From contig NZ_JAUSZF010000001.1 of NCBI RefSeq assembly GCF_030817315.1, positions 1,100,501 to 1,164,500 of the forward strand: a DNA stretch of 64,000 nt, in the 5' to 3' direction. Shown here in pieces: positions 45,681-54,228 of this stretch (positions within the stretch are counted from its first letter, which is position 1; each line of letters starts with the position of its first letter). The notes under the pieces were generated by a model. The model was not told where the DNA came from and did no database searches. It saw nothing but the letters and a program-made list of their open reading frames with translations. Made by a program: the position numbers and the translations under genes. This DNA comes from Sphingomonas faeni. GTDB lineage: Bacteria; Pseudomonadota; Alphaproteobacteria; Sphingomonadales; Sphingomonadaceae.

Positions 45681-47218
45681 TGCATCCCGTCGCGCACGCG
45701 CTGACGACGCCCGACAAGCCCGCCTACATCATGGCGGCGACGGGCGAGACGGTGACGTATGGCGACCTCGGTGTACGCGCGAACCAGGGCGCGCATTTGT
45801 TCCGGTCGCTCGGGCTGAAGCGGGGCGATGGGATCGCGGTGCTGATGGACAATTCGGCGCGTTACCTGGAGGTGATCTGGGCGGCAGAGCGCACCGGCGT
45901 GTATTGTACCTGCCTGTCGTCGAAGCTGACCGCAGGCGAGGCAGAGTACATCATCCGCGACGGCGATTGCCGGGTTCTGATCGCGAGCAAGGGTTGTGCG
46001 GAGGTTGCCGCCACGCTGGTGCCGATGCTCGACGACGTGCGGCGCTACGTGGTCGACGGCGCGATTGACGGGTACGCGTCTTACGAAGCCGCGCGCGACG
46101 CAAAGCCCGCCACGCCGATCGCCGACCCCTCGCCCGGCGGCATCCTGCTCTATTCCTCGGGCACGACCGGCAAGCCCAAGGGCGTCAAGCACGCGCTGTC
46201 CGACGAGCCGTTCGGCACCAACGTCTCGCCGCTCGTGATGCTCGGCAAGGGGTTGTACGGGTTCACGCCCGAGATGGTCTATCTCTCGCCAGCGCCGCTG
46301 TATCACGCGGCGCCATTGCGCTGGTCGATGGCGGTGCATCAGGTCGGCGGCACCGTCGTCGCAATGGAGCATTTCGACCCAGAGGCCGCGCTCGCCGCGA
46401 TCGAGCGCTATCGGATCACGCACGCGCAATGGGTGCCGACGCACTTCATCCGGTTGCTAAAACTCCCGCCCGACATTCGCGAGCGGTACGACGTGTCGTC
46501 GCTGAAGGCTGTGTGGCATGCCGCGGCCCCCTGCCCGATCCCGGTCAAGCAGGCGATGATCGACTGGTGGGGCCCGATCATCGGCGAATATTATGCCGGC
46601 ACCGAAGGCAACGGGTTCTGCGCGATCTCCAGCGCGGAATGGCTGACGCACAAGGGTTCGGTCGGCCGCAACCTGACCGCGCAGACGATGATCTGCGACG
46701 AGGAGGGCAACGCATTGCCCCCTCGCGCGGAAGGTGACGTCTACTTCGCGGGCGGCGGCGCGTTCGAATATCACAACGATCCCGCCAAGACCGCCGAAGC
46801 CGCCAACGCGCAGGGGTGGACGACGCTCGGCGATGTCGGCTGGCTCGACGAAGAGGGCTATCTCTACCTCACCGACCGCAAGAGCTTCATGATCATTTCG
46901 GGCGGCGTGAACATCTACCCCGCCGAGATCGAGAACCTCCTCGTCACCCATCCGAAAGTCGCCGATGTCGCGGTGATCGGCGCGCCCGACGACGAGATGG
47001 GCGAGCAGGTGGTGGCCATCGTCTGCCCCGCCGACCCGACCGAGGATCGCGCGCAACTCGCCGCCGAACTCAGCGCGTTCGCCCGCGCGAACCTCAGCCA
47101 CGTCAAGGCGCCGCGTCGGATTGACTTTCGTGAGACGTTGCCGCGGCACGAGACGGGGAAGCTCTACAAGCGCCTGCTCCGTGACGAATATTGGGCCCAG
47201 CCGAGGGAGTCCGCATGA
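45680..47218 (+). CDS. Acyl-CoA synthetase (AMP-dependent ligase)
   Basis: An ANL-superfamily ligase of 512 residues that activates a carboxylic acid to its CoA thioester. The ATP loop is YSSGTTGKPKGVKH, the A5-type motif is YYAGTEGNGF, the hinge region TLGDVGWLDEEGYLYLTDRKSFMIISGG is intact, and the catalytic lysine is in ETGKLYKR. ATG 45680 overlaps the thiolase stop. It resembles the FadD17/FadD19-like ligases linked to branched or ring-bearing substrates; this is inference. Confidence 0.92.
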   Translation: MHPVAHALTTPDKPAYIMAATGETVTYGDLGVRANQGAHLFRSLGLKRGDGIAVLMDNSARYLEVIWAAERTGVYCTCLSSKLTAGEAEYIIRDGDCRVLIASKGCAEVAATLVPMLDDVRRYVVDGAIDGYASYEAARDAKPATPIADPSPGGILLYSSGTTGKPKGVKHALSDEPFGTNVSPLVMLGKGLYGFTPEMVYLSPAPLYHAAPLRWSMAVHQVGGTVVAMEHFDPEAALAAIERYRITHAQWVPTHFIRLLKLPPDIRERYDVSSLKAVWHAAAPCPIPVKQAMIDWWGPIIGEYYAGTEGNGFCAISSAEWLTHKGSVGRNLTAQTMICDEEGNALPPRAEGDVYFAGGGAFEYHNDPAKTAEAANAQGWTTLGDVGWLDEEGYLYLTDRKSFMIISGGVNIYPAEIENLLVTHPKVADVAVIGAPDDEMGEQVVAIVCPADPTEDRAQLAAELSAFARANLSHVKAPRRIDFRETLPRHETGKLYKRLLRDEYWAQPRESA

Positions 47219-48312
47219 ACTTCGATTATTCCGACGACCAGAAATTCCTCAAGGACGAAGCGCGCAAGTTTCTCGGCGCGCATTGCGGCAGCGACCGTGT
47301 CCGCGCGGTGCTCGACGATGCCTCCAAGGCGTATGACGTCGATCTTTGGAAAGCTGTTGCTGCACAAGGCTGGCTCGGCGCGGCAATCCCCGAAGAGTTC
47401 GGCGGTCTCGGTCTCGGCCATATCGAACTCTGCGCGATCGCCGAGGAACTGGGGCGAGCCTGCGCGCCGATCCCGTTCGCCTCGACCGTCTATTTCGTGG
47501 CGGAAGCGCTCATGTTGTACGGGAGCGACGCGCAGAAGATTCGGTGGCTTCCCCGGATCGCGGCGGGCGATGTCATCGGTGCGTTCGCCACGTCCGAAGG
47601 TGCCGGCCCGGTCACCGCACGCTCCGTCCGCACCTCAGTCTCCGGTGGCAAGCTCACCGGCGAGAAGATCCCCGTGACCGATGGTGACGTCGCCGACCTG
47701 ATCGTCGTCCTCGCGCGCGACGGCCTCTACCTCGTCGAGCAGGGTGCAGGCGCTGCGATCGAGGTGCTGGAAACGCTCGACCCGGCCCGCAGCGCCGCCC
47801 GCCTCACCTTCGACGACGCGCCTTGCGAGAAACTCGGCACCGACGACGGCATCGCTGCGACGCAGGCGGTGTTCGATCGCGCCGCCGTCCTCCTCGCGTT
47901 CGAGCAGCTCGGGGGGGCGGATCGGTGCCTCGACATGGCGAAGGGGTACGCGCTCGATCGCTACGCATTCGGCCGGCAAATCGGCGGGTATCAGGCGATC
48001 ATGCACAAGCTCGCCGACATGTACGTCAAGAACGAACTCGCGCGCTCGAACGCCTATTACGGCGCATGGGCGCTGAACGCGGACGCCGCCGAACTCCCGC
48101 TAGCCGCGGCCACCGCGCGCGTCGCCGCATCCGACGCATACTGGTTCGCGTCGAAGGAGAACATCCAGACGCATGGCGGAATGGGCTTCACCTGGGAGTC
48201 CGACTGCCATCTCTATTACCGCCGCTCGCGTCAGCTCGCGCTGGTAGCCGGCGCCCCCGCAGCGTGGCGCGAACGCCTCGTTGGCCATCTCGAAATGCGC
48301 AACGCCGCCTGA
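47215..48312 (+). CDS. Acyl-CoA dehydrogenase, small subunit-like
   Basis: A 365-residue acyl-CoA dehydrogenase homologue. It has IPEEFGGLGLG and an ATSEGAGP segment in the middle domain. The C terminus has the THGGMGFTWESDCHLYYRR pattern instead of the usual glutamate-containing loop. Proteins with this ending are typically one half of alpha2beta2 acyl-CoA dehydrogenases. ATG 47215 overlaps the ligase stop by 4 bases and has GAGGGAG upstream. The next gene encodes a second, different acyl-CoA dehydrogenase. Confidence 0.9.
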   Translation: MNFDYSDDQKFLKDEARKFLGAHCGSDRVRAVLDDASKAYDVDLWKAVAAQGWLGAAIPEEFGGLGLGHIELCAIAEELGRACAPIPFASTVYFVAEALMLYGSDAQKIRWLPRIAAGDVIGAFATSEGAGPVTARSVRTSVSGGKLTGEKIPVTDGDVADLIVVLARDGLYLVEQGAGAAIEVLETLDPARSAARLTFDDAPCEKLGTDDGIAATQAVFDRAAVLLAFEQLGGADRCLDMAKGYALDRYAFGRQIGGYQAIMHKLADMYVKNELARSNAYYGAWALNADAAELPLAAATARVAASDAYWFASKENIQTHGGMGFTWESDCHLYYRRSRQLALVAGAPAAWRERLVGHLEMRNAA

Positions 48313-48323
48313 TCGGAGCAAGT

Positions 48324-49529
48324 ATGGACTTCAAGGACAGCGATGCCGAAGCCACCTACCGCGCAGCCGCGCGAGACTGGCTCGACGCGAATATCGCCGA
48401 GCATGACGCCTGCCACTATGACGACGACATGACCAAGGCGAAGGCATGGCAGGCGCGGAAAGCGGCCGGCGGCTATGCGTGCATCACCTGGCCCAAGGAA
48501 TGGGGTGGCGGCGGCGGCACGCCGATCGAGAGCGTGATCTTCGGCCAGGAAGAGGCGCGCCACGCGGTCGACGGCAGCTATTTCACGATCGGGCTCGGCA
48601 TGTGCGTGCCGACGGTGATGGCCTATGCCGACGACGCGACCAAGCGGCGGTTCGTCGGCCCCGCGGTGCGCGGCGACGAGATCTGGTCGCAGCTGTTCTC
48701 CGAACCCGCCGGCGGCTCCGATGTCGCCGCGATCCGGACGCGCGCGGTGAGGGACGGCGACGACTGGGTGATCAACGGCCAGAAGGTCTGGACCTCGGGC
48801 GCGCATTACAGCGACTACGGCATCGTCCTGGTCCGCACCAACCCCGACGTGCCCAAGCACCAGGGCCTGACGATGTTCTGGCTCGACCTGAAGGCGCCGG
48901 GGATCGAGATCCGCCCAATCCACCAGATGTCCGGCGGGTCGAGCTTCAACGAGGTTTGGTTCGAGGACGTCCGGATATCCGACGCGCAACGCCTCGGCCC
49001 CGTAGATGGCGGCTGGAAGGTCGCGCTGTTCACGCTGATGAACGAACGCCTCGCGATCGGCACGAGCGGCGGGGTCGGCCCCGAGGACATCCTTGCCTTC
49101 GCGGCCCAAGTCAACGGCGCAGACGGCCCGCTGCTGAAGGACGCCGCGTTCCGCCAGACGCTCGCCGACTGGTGGGTGCAATCGGAGGGCCTGCGCAACA
49201 CCCGGATGCGGACGATCACCGCGCTGTCGAAGGGGCAGGTGCCCGGCCCCGAAAGCTCGATCGGCAAGATCGTCGCTGCCAACCAGCTCCAGGCGATCGG
49301 CAACACCGCGGTCGAGGCGAGCGATCAATACGGCATCATATCCGACCCCGCGCTGACTCCGCTGAAAGGCGCCTTCCACGCCGCGACGATGTGGGCGCCG
49401 GGCTTGCGGATCGCCGGCGGCACCGACGAGATCCTCAAGAATATCATCGCCGAACGCGTCCTAGGCCTCCCCGGCGAAATCCGGGTGGACAAGGATCAGG
49501 CGTTCCGGGATCTCCCGGTGGGAGCTTGA
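48324..49529 (+). CDS. Acyl-CoA dehydrogenase, large subunit-like
   Basis: A 401-residue acyl-CoA dehydrogenase. It has the FAD region QLFSEPAGGSDVAAIRTRA and VINGQKVWTSGAHYSDYG, and a middle helix FTLMNERLAIGTSGG. The C terminus is RIAGGTDEILKNIIAERVLGLP. The ending differs sharply from the preceding protein, as in paired FadE subunits of steroid side-chain degradation. It starts 11 bases after the previous stop and is probably cotranscribed. A hetero-tetramer is inference. Confidence 0.92.
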   Translation: MDFKDSDAEATYRAAARDWLDANIAEHDACHYDDDMTKAKAWQARKAAGGYACITWPKEWGGGGGTPIESVIFGQEEARHAVDGSYFTIGLGMCVPTVMAYADDATKRRFVGPAVRGDEIWSQLFSEPAGGSDVAAIRTRAVRDGDDWVINGQKVWTSGAHYSDYGIVLVRTNPDVPKHQGLTMFWLDLKAPGIEIRPIHQMSGGSSFNEVWFEDVRISDAQRLGPVDGGWKVALFTLMNERLAIGTSGGVGPEDILAFAAQVNGADGPLLKDAAFRQTLADWWVQSEGLRNTRMRTITALSKGQVPGPESSIGKIVAANQLQAIGNTAVEASDQYGIISDPALTPLKGAFHAATMWAPGLRIAGGTDEILKNIIAERVLGLPGEIRVDKDQAFRDLPVGA

Positions 49530-49563
49530 GTAGATGGTTTGGACCGCGCCGCCCGGCTCTCCG

Positions 49564-49977
49564 TCAATCGCCGATCAGCGCCGAAAAATCATTCGCCGCG
49601 GCAACCCGCCTAACATGAGGTGGAGCACAGTTTCCGCCCCCGACATAATCTTTGAATGTCTCGCGAGCTTGCAGGTTCGTCAAAAGGTAGAATTTCGGCG
49701 ACATTGATCTGATATCGAGCTCAATGAATATGAAAAAGTCCGCGCCGCCTTTTGCATCCATATTAACTGGCCAACGGGTAATTTCCGAGGGACGCTTCAG
49801 AAATTGCCGCGTCTTGACTTCGATCGACTTTGCATGTCCCGACACGACAACCATAATATCATGGCCGGGCGCACCTTCGGGGCTCATGTACGCTGCATAT
49901 CCGAGGCTGTTCAACTTCGCTACCGCAAGAAGTTCGCCGAGCGTTCCTGATTGGAGTGATGAGAGTTTTGTCAACAC
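49564..49977 (-). CDS. PD-(D/E)XK nuclease-like orphan protein
   Basis: A 137-residue protein with a restriction-nuclease-like active site: Glu at about 15 in GTLGELLAVAKL, Asp at about 40 in GHDIMVV, and the E-x-K pair at about 53-55 in SIEVKTRQ. The spacing fits a minimal PD-(D/E)XK fold. The gene starts with GTG 49977 (or TTG 49974). Its base composition is visibly richer in A and T than that of the neighbours, which suggests recent transfer. It sits alone, opposite in strand to the flanking catabolic genes. No methylase or other partner is nearby. Confidence 0.68.
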   Translation of the reverse strand: MLTKLSSLQSGTLGELLAVAKLNSLGYAAYMSPEGAPGHDIMVVVSGHAKSIEVKTRQFLKRPSEITRWPVNMDAKGGADFFIFIELDIRSMSPKFYLLTNLQARETFKDYVGGGNCAPPHVRRVAAANDFSALIGD

Positions 49978-50153
49978 GGCGCGATGATAGCGAGGAAATG
50001 GTTGGCCGCACAGGGTGCAACTTACTCAATATCTCCATCAGGTGACCGTCTGCAACCTAACAAAATATCACTGCTCGGAATTTTCCTCTTGCTCGTCGTG
50101 CCGAGAATTGACGCGGCTCCCCGCCCATTCGAATATCTGCCAAGGATGCCCCG

Positions 50154-51572
50154 ATGACCGATATGCACACCATCCTAACCGCCCAGCGTGATGCGTTCAT
50201 GGCCGATATGCCGGTCACCAAGGCGGTCCGCCTCGATCGGCTCAAGCGCGCGGCGGCGATGGTGCGGGATAACGCGGCGCGGTTCTGCGATGCGGTGTCG
50301 GAGGATTTCGGACATCGGAGCCGTGAGCAGACGATGATGACCGATATCGGCGCCTCGCTTGCGCCGATCGCGCATGCCGCCAAGCATCTCGACCGCTGGA
50401 TGAGGCGCGAGCGCCGCGCGGTACAGTTTCCCTTGGGACTACTCGGCGCGAAGGCGTGGGTCGAATATCAGCCCAAGGGCGTGATCGGCATCATCGCGCC
50501 GTGGAATTTCCCCGTGAACCTGCTGATCGCGCCGCTCGCGGGCGTGTTCGCCGCGGGCAACCGGGCGATGGCGAAGACGAGCGAATACACGCCAGCGACC
50601 GCGGCGCTGTTCGAGGAACTCGTGCCGAAGTATTTCACGCAGGACGAACTCGCGATCGTCTCGGGCGGAGCGGATGTCGGGAAGGACTTCTCGGCGCTGC
50701 CGTTCGACCATCTCGTCTTCACCGGCGCGACGGCGATCGGCCGACATATCCTCCACGCAGCAGCCGACAATCTCACCCCCGTTACGCTCGAACTGGGCGG
50801 CAAGTCGCCCGTCATCCTCGGTGCATCGGCGGATATCGCGCGCGCGACCGAACGCGTGACGCTCGGCAAGATGATGAACGCGGGGCAGATCTGCCTCGCG
50901 CCCGACTATATGCTCGTCCCCTCGGCGGACGAGGCCAAGGTCGTCGACGGCATCAAGGCCGCGGCTAGCGCGATGTACCCGTCCCTGCTCGCCAACGCCG
51001 ACTACACCTCGGTGATCAACGATCGCCATCACCAGCGCCTCACCGACTGGATCGCCGACGCCCGCGCGAAGGGTGCGACGGTCGAGGTCGTGAACCCCGC
51101 CAACGAGGATTTCGCGAGCGCCAATTCGCGGAAGATGCCGCTGCATATCGTCCGCGACGCGACCGACGACATGATCGTGATGCAGGAGGAGATCTTCGGC
51201 CCCGTGCTGCCGATCCGCCGCTACGACGGGATCGACGATGCGATCGCGCAGGTGAACCGCCGCAATCGTCCGCTCGCGCTGTATTATTTCGGCAGTGACG
51301 AGGCCGAACGGCGCCGCGTGATGGACCGGACCATCTCGGGCGGCGTCACGCTCGACGACGTGATCTTTCATGTGTCGATGGAGGACCTTCCGTTCGGCGG
51401 CAGCGGTCCGTCGGGGATGGGCGCGTATCACGGGATCGACGGCTTCCGTACGTTCAGCCATGCGCGGGCGGTCTACAAGCAGTCGAAGTTGGACGTTGCC
51501 AAGCTTGCCGGGTTGAAGCCGCCTTATGGTGCGGCGGCGGCGAAGACGATCGCGCGGGTGATGCGGGGGTGA
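50154..51572 (+). CDS. Aldehyde dehydrogenase, coniferyl-aldehyde-dehydrogenase-like
   Basis: A 472-residue NAD(P)-dependent aldehyde dehydrogenase. It has the PKGVIGIIAPWNFPVNLLI cofactor region, VFTGATAIGR, the general-base glutamate in LELGGKSPVI and the nucleophilic cysteine in NAGQICLAPDYM. The short C terminus and QICLAPD variant match the class-3/CalB-like branch that oxidises hydrophobic or aromatic aldehydes. It may convert an aldehyde from the GMC enzyme to the acid used by the ligase at 45680. Confidence 0.9.
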   Translation: MTDMHTILTAQRDAFMADMPVTKAVRLDRLKRAAAMVRDNAARFCDAVSEDFGHRSREQTMMTDIGASLAPIAHAAKHLDRWMRRERRAVQFPLGLLGAKAWVEYQPKGVIGIIAPWNFPVNLLIAPLAGVFAAGNRAMAKTSEYTPATAALFEELVPKYFTQDELAIVSGGADVGKDFSALPFDHLVFTGATAIGRHILHAAADNLTPVTLELGGKSPVILGASADIARATERVTLGKMMNAGQICLAPDYMLVPSADEAKVVDGIKAAASAMYPSLLANADYTSVINDRHHQRLTDWIADARAKGATVEVVNPANEDFASANSRKMPLHIVRDATDDMIVMQEEIFGPVLPIRRYDGIDDAIAQVNRRNRPLALYYFGSDEAERRRVMDRTISGGVTLDDVIFHVSMEDLPFGGSGPSGMGAYHGIDGFRTFSHARAVYKQSKLDVAKLAGLKPPYGAAAAKTIARVMRG

Positions 51573-51635
51573 TGGCTTGCGTGAGTGTTATGTGTGCCCT
51601 CACCCTTCCCACGGTTGAGTAGCCGCGGGCCCCTT

Positions 51636-51656
51636 CCCTCTCCCCGGGGGAGAGGG
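51636..51656. repeat. GC-rich palindrome in leader of TonB receptor region
   Basis: CCCTCTCCCC and GGGGAGAGGG flank a single G. It lies in the 200-base gap after the aldehyde dehydrogenase and may be a terminator or dispersed repeat. Confidence 0.5.
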
Positions 51657-51774
51657 CGATGGGTCACTGGCGTAACAATATCGCCGTGGTCGCGGAATCG
51701 TCTTCGATCTGTCGCCGACGCGTCACGGGGATCGGCAATGGGCCGCTGAGCGCCGTCGCGCTTCAGGGGACATC

Positions 51775-54183
51775 ATGCAGACCATATCGTCGCTCTTCGC
51801 CGGTGTCGCACTCGCGGCGCTCGCCACGCCTGCCGCTTTTGCCCAGGCGACGCCGGCGTCCGGGCCGGAAACTCCGGTAGCCGCGTCGGCGGAGGTCCAG
51901 GTCGATCCTGCACCCGAGACGTCGGCCGACATCGTCGTGCTCGGGTTCGGCCAGAGCCGCCAGGTGCAGAGCGTCAGCGCGGTCGATCTCGCGCGGCTCA
52001 CCCCGGGATCGAGCCCGTTGAAGGCGATCCAGAAGCTTCCCGGCGTCAATTTCCAGGCCTCCGATCCGTTCGGCGCGTATGAGTGGGCGGTCCGCATTTC
52101 GCTCCGCGGCTTCAACCAGAACCAGCTCGGCTTCACGCTGGACGGCGTGCCGCTCGGCGACATGAGCTATGGCAACGTCAACGGCCTGCACATCAGCCGC
52201 GCGATCATCTCGGAGAACGTCGCCCGTACCGAAGTCGCGCAGGGCGCCGGCGCGCTCGGCACCGCCTCGACCAGCAATCTCGGCGGCACGATCCAGTTCT
52301 TCAGCGACAAGCCGCGCGATACCGCCAACGTTACCGGTGGCGGCACCTATGGCTCAGACAATACGTACCGCGGATTTGCCCGGCTCGACAGCGGCGACCT
52401 CGGCGGCGGGCTGAAGGGCTATCTGAGCTACGGCTACCTCACCACCGACAAGTGGAAGGGCGACGGCGTCCAGCGTCAGCATCAGGCGAACGGCAAGATC
52501 GTCAAGGATCTCGGCGCGTTCGGCAGCCTGTCCGCGTTCGTGAACTTCTCCGACCGTCGCGAGCAGGATTACCAGGATCTCAGCTACGACATCATCCGCC
52601 GCCGTGGCCTACGCAACGACAACATCGCCGGCAATTACCCGCTCGCGCTGCAGATCGGGAAAACCTACCAGAACCAGGCGGCGCTCGGCACGTACACGCG
52701 CGCGAACAACGGCTCGTCGGTCGGCTTCGTCGCGCCTTGGGCGGGCACCGGAACGACCTTCCCGACCGGGTTCGGCACGGTCGACGACGCCTATTTCGAT
52801 GCCGGTGGCGTGCGGCGCGATTATCTTGGCGGCGTCACGCTGGACGCGAACCTGACGCCCGAACTGACGATGACCACGACCGGTTATTATCACGACAACA
52901 AGGGGCAAGGGTCATGGATCACGCCGTATTCGCCAACCCCCGTCGGTGCGCTGAACCAGGACGGCAGCGCAATCACCGCGGCCAGCCCACTCGGCTTCCG
53001 GACGACCGAATACAGCATCAAGCGCGGCGGGGCGCTCAGCAACATCGCCTATGAGACGGGTGCGAACACCTTCGAGATCGGCGGTTGGCTGGAGACCAAC
53101 ACTTTCACGCAGGCACGGCGTTTCTACGGGATGACCGACAGCGCCGAGCCCAACCGCGATGTGCTGAAGTTCCAGAAGAATTCGTACGCGACGCAATGGG
53201 ACGGCAAATACGGCACCGACACGATGCAGTATCATGTCGAGGATACGCTCAAGCTCATCAACGATCGGCTGATCGTCAACGCCGGGTGGAAGGGCGCCTA
53301 TGTCGTCAACAGCGCGACGATGCTGCCCGACACGACCTCGCCGCTGTCGGTCGGTCGTATCTCGGCGAAGGACTGGTTCCAGCCGCAGGCCGGTATCCTG
53401 TTCAAGCTGACTCCGGCGGCGGAAGTGTTCGCGGACTATACCGAGAATATGCGGGCGTTCGTGTCGTCGGCGACGACCGGGCCTTTCGCGGCGACGCAGG
53501 CCGGCTTCAACGCCGTCCGCGGTCGCCTCAAGCCCGAGCGGTCGAAGACGGCGGAGGGCGGCGTTCGTCTTCACAGCGGACCGTTCCAGGCTTCGGCGGT
53601 CGGCTATTATGTCGACTTCTCGAACCGCCTGCTCGCGTTTGCGAACGGCGTCGGCATCCTCGGCAACGCACCGACGCTCAACAACGCCGGCAGCGTGCGG
53701 ACGTACGGTGCCGAGGTCTCGGCGAACTACCGCGTGTTCCGGCCGCTGTCGCTGTTCGCGAGCTATTCCTACACCAACGCGGAATATCAGGACACCGTCA
53801 CCGACGCCTCGGGCTCCGTCCAGGTCCGCAAGGGCGATACCGTCGTCGACACGCCCAAGCACATGGTCAAGGGCGAGATCGTGCTCGAACAGTCGGGCTT
53901 CACCGGCCGGGTCGGCGCGGATTACATGAGCAAGCGCTACTTCACCTACCTCAACGACCAATCGGTGCCGGCCCGCGTGCTAGTGGATGCCAGCATCGGT
54001 TACCGGTTCGACGGCGAAGGCGCGCTGCACGGCGTCGCCATCGAGGGCAACGTGACCAACCTGACGAACAAGAAGTACGTCGCGACGATCGGGTCGAACG
54101 GCTTTACCGCGAGTGGCGACAACCAGACCCTGCTGGCCGGCTCGCCACGGCAGTTCTTCGTGTCGCTGAAGAAGGGCTTTTAA
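51775..54183 (+). CDS. TonB-dependent outer-membrane receptor
   Basis: An 802-residue receptor with a signal peptide (MQTISSLFAGVALAALATPAAFAQ). The TonB-box-like segment is ADIVVLGF at about residues 52-59. The plug domain contains LRGFNQNQLGFTLDGVPLGD and GAGALGTASTSNLGGTIQFFS. The remainder is a 22-strand barrel ending in a C-terminal phenylalanine (FVSLKKGF). It follows the catabolic island on the same strand and could import its substrate; ligand not predictable from the sequence. Confidence 0.92.
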   Translation: MQTISSLFAGVALAALATPAAFAQATPASGPETPVAASAEVQVDPAPETSADIVVLGFGQSRQVQSVSAVDLARLTPGSSPLKAIQKLPGVNFQASDPFGAYEWAVRISLRGFNQNQLGFTLDGVPLGDMSYGNVNGLHISRAIISENVARTEVAQGAGALGTASTSNLGGTIQFFSDKPRDTANVTGGGTYGSDNTYRGFARLDSGDLGGGLKGYLSYGYLTTDKWKGDGVQRQHQANGKIVKDLGAFGSLSAFVNFSDRREQDYQDLSYDIIRRRGLRNDNIAGNYPLALQIGKTYQNQAALGTYTRANNGSSVGFVAPWAGTGTTFPTGFGTVDDAYFDAGGVRRDYLGGVTLDANLTPELTMTTTGYYHDNKGQGSWITPYSPTPVGALNQDGSAITAASPLGFRTTEYSIKRGGALSNIAYETGANTFEIGGWLETNTFTQARRFYGMTDSAEPNRDVLKFQKNSYATQWDGKYGTDTMQYHVEDTLKLINDRLIVNAGWKGAYVVNSATMLPDTTSPLSVGRISAKDWFQPQAGILFKLTPAAEVFADYTENMRAFVSSATTGPFAATQAGFNAVRGRLKPERSKTAEGGVRLHSGPFQASAVGYYVDFSNRLLAFANGVGILGNAPTLNNAGSVRTYGAEVSANYRVFRPLSLFASYSYTNAEYQDTVTDASGSVQVRKGDTVVDTPKHMVKGEIVLEQSGFTGRVGADYMSKRYFTYLNDQSVPARVLVDASIGYRFDGEGALHGVAIEGNVTNLTNKKYVATIGSNGFTASGDNQTLLAGSPRQFFVSLKKGF

Positions 54184-54196
54184 AGTCCGAAAGAGT

Positions 54197-54227
54197 ATCG
54201 GGCCGGGCAGCGTTCGCCCGGTCCGAT
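54197..54227. terminator. Bidirectional terminator hairpin
   Basis: Arms 54197-54208 and 54216-54227 form a 12-base stem with one G-T wobble and a 7-base loop. It lies 13 bases after the receptor stop and directly before the convergent kinase stop codon. Confidence 0.65.
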
Positions 54228-54228
54228 A

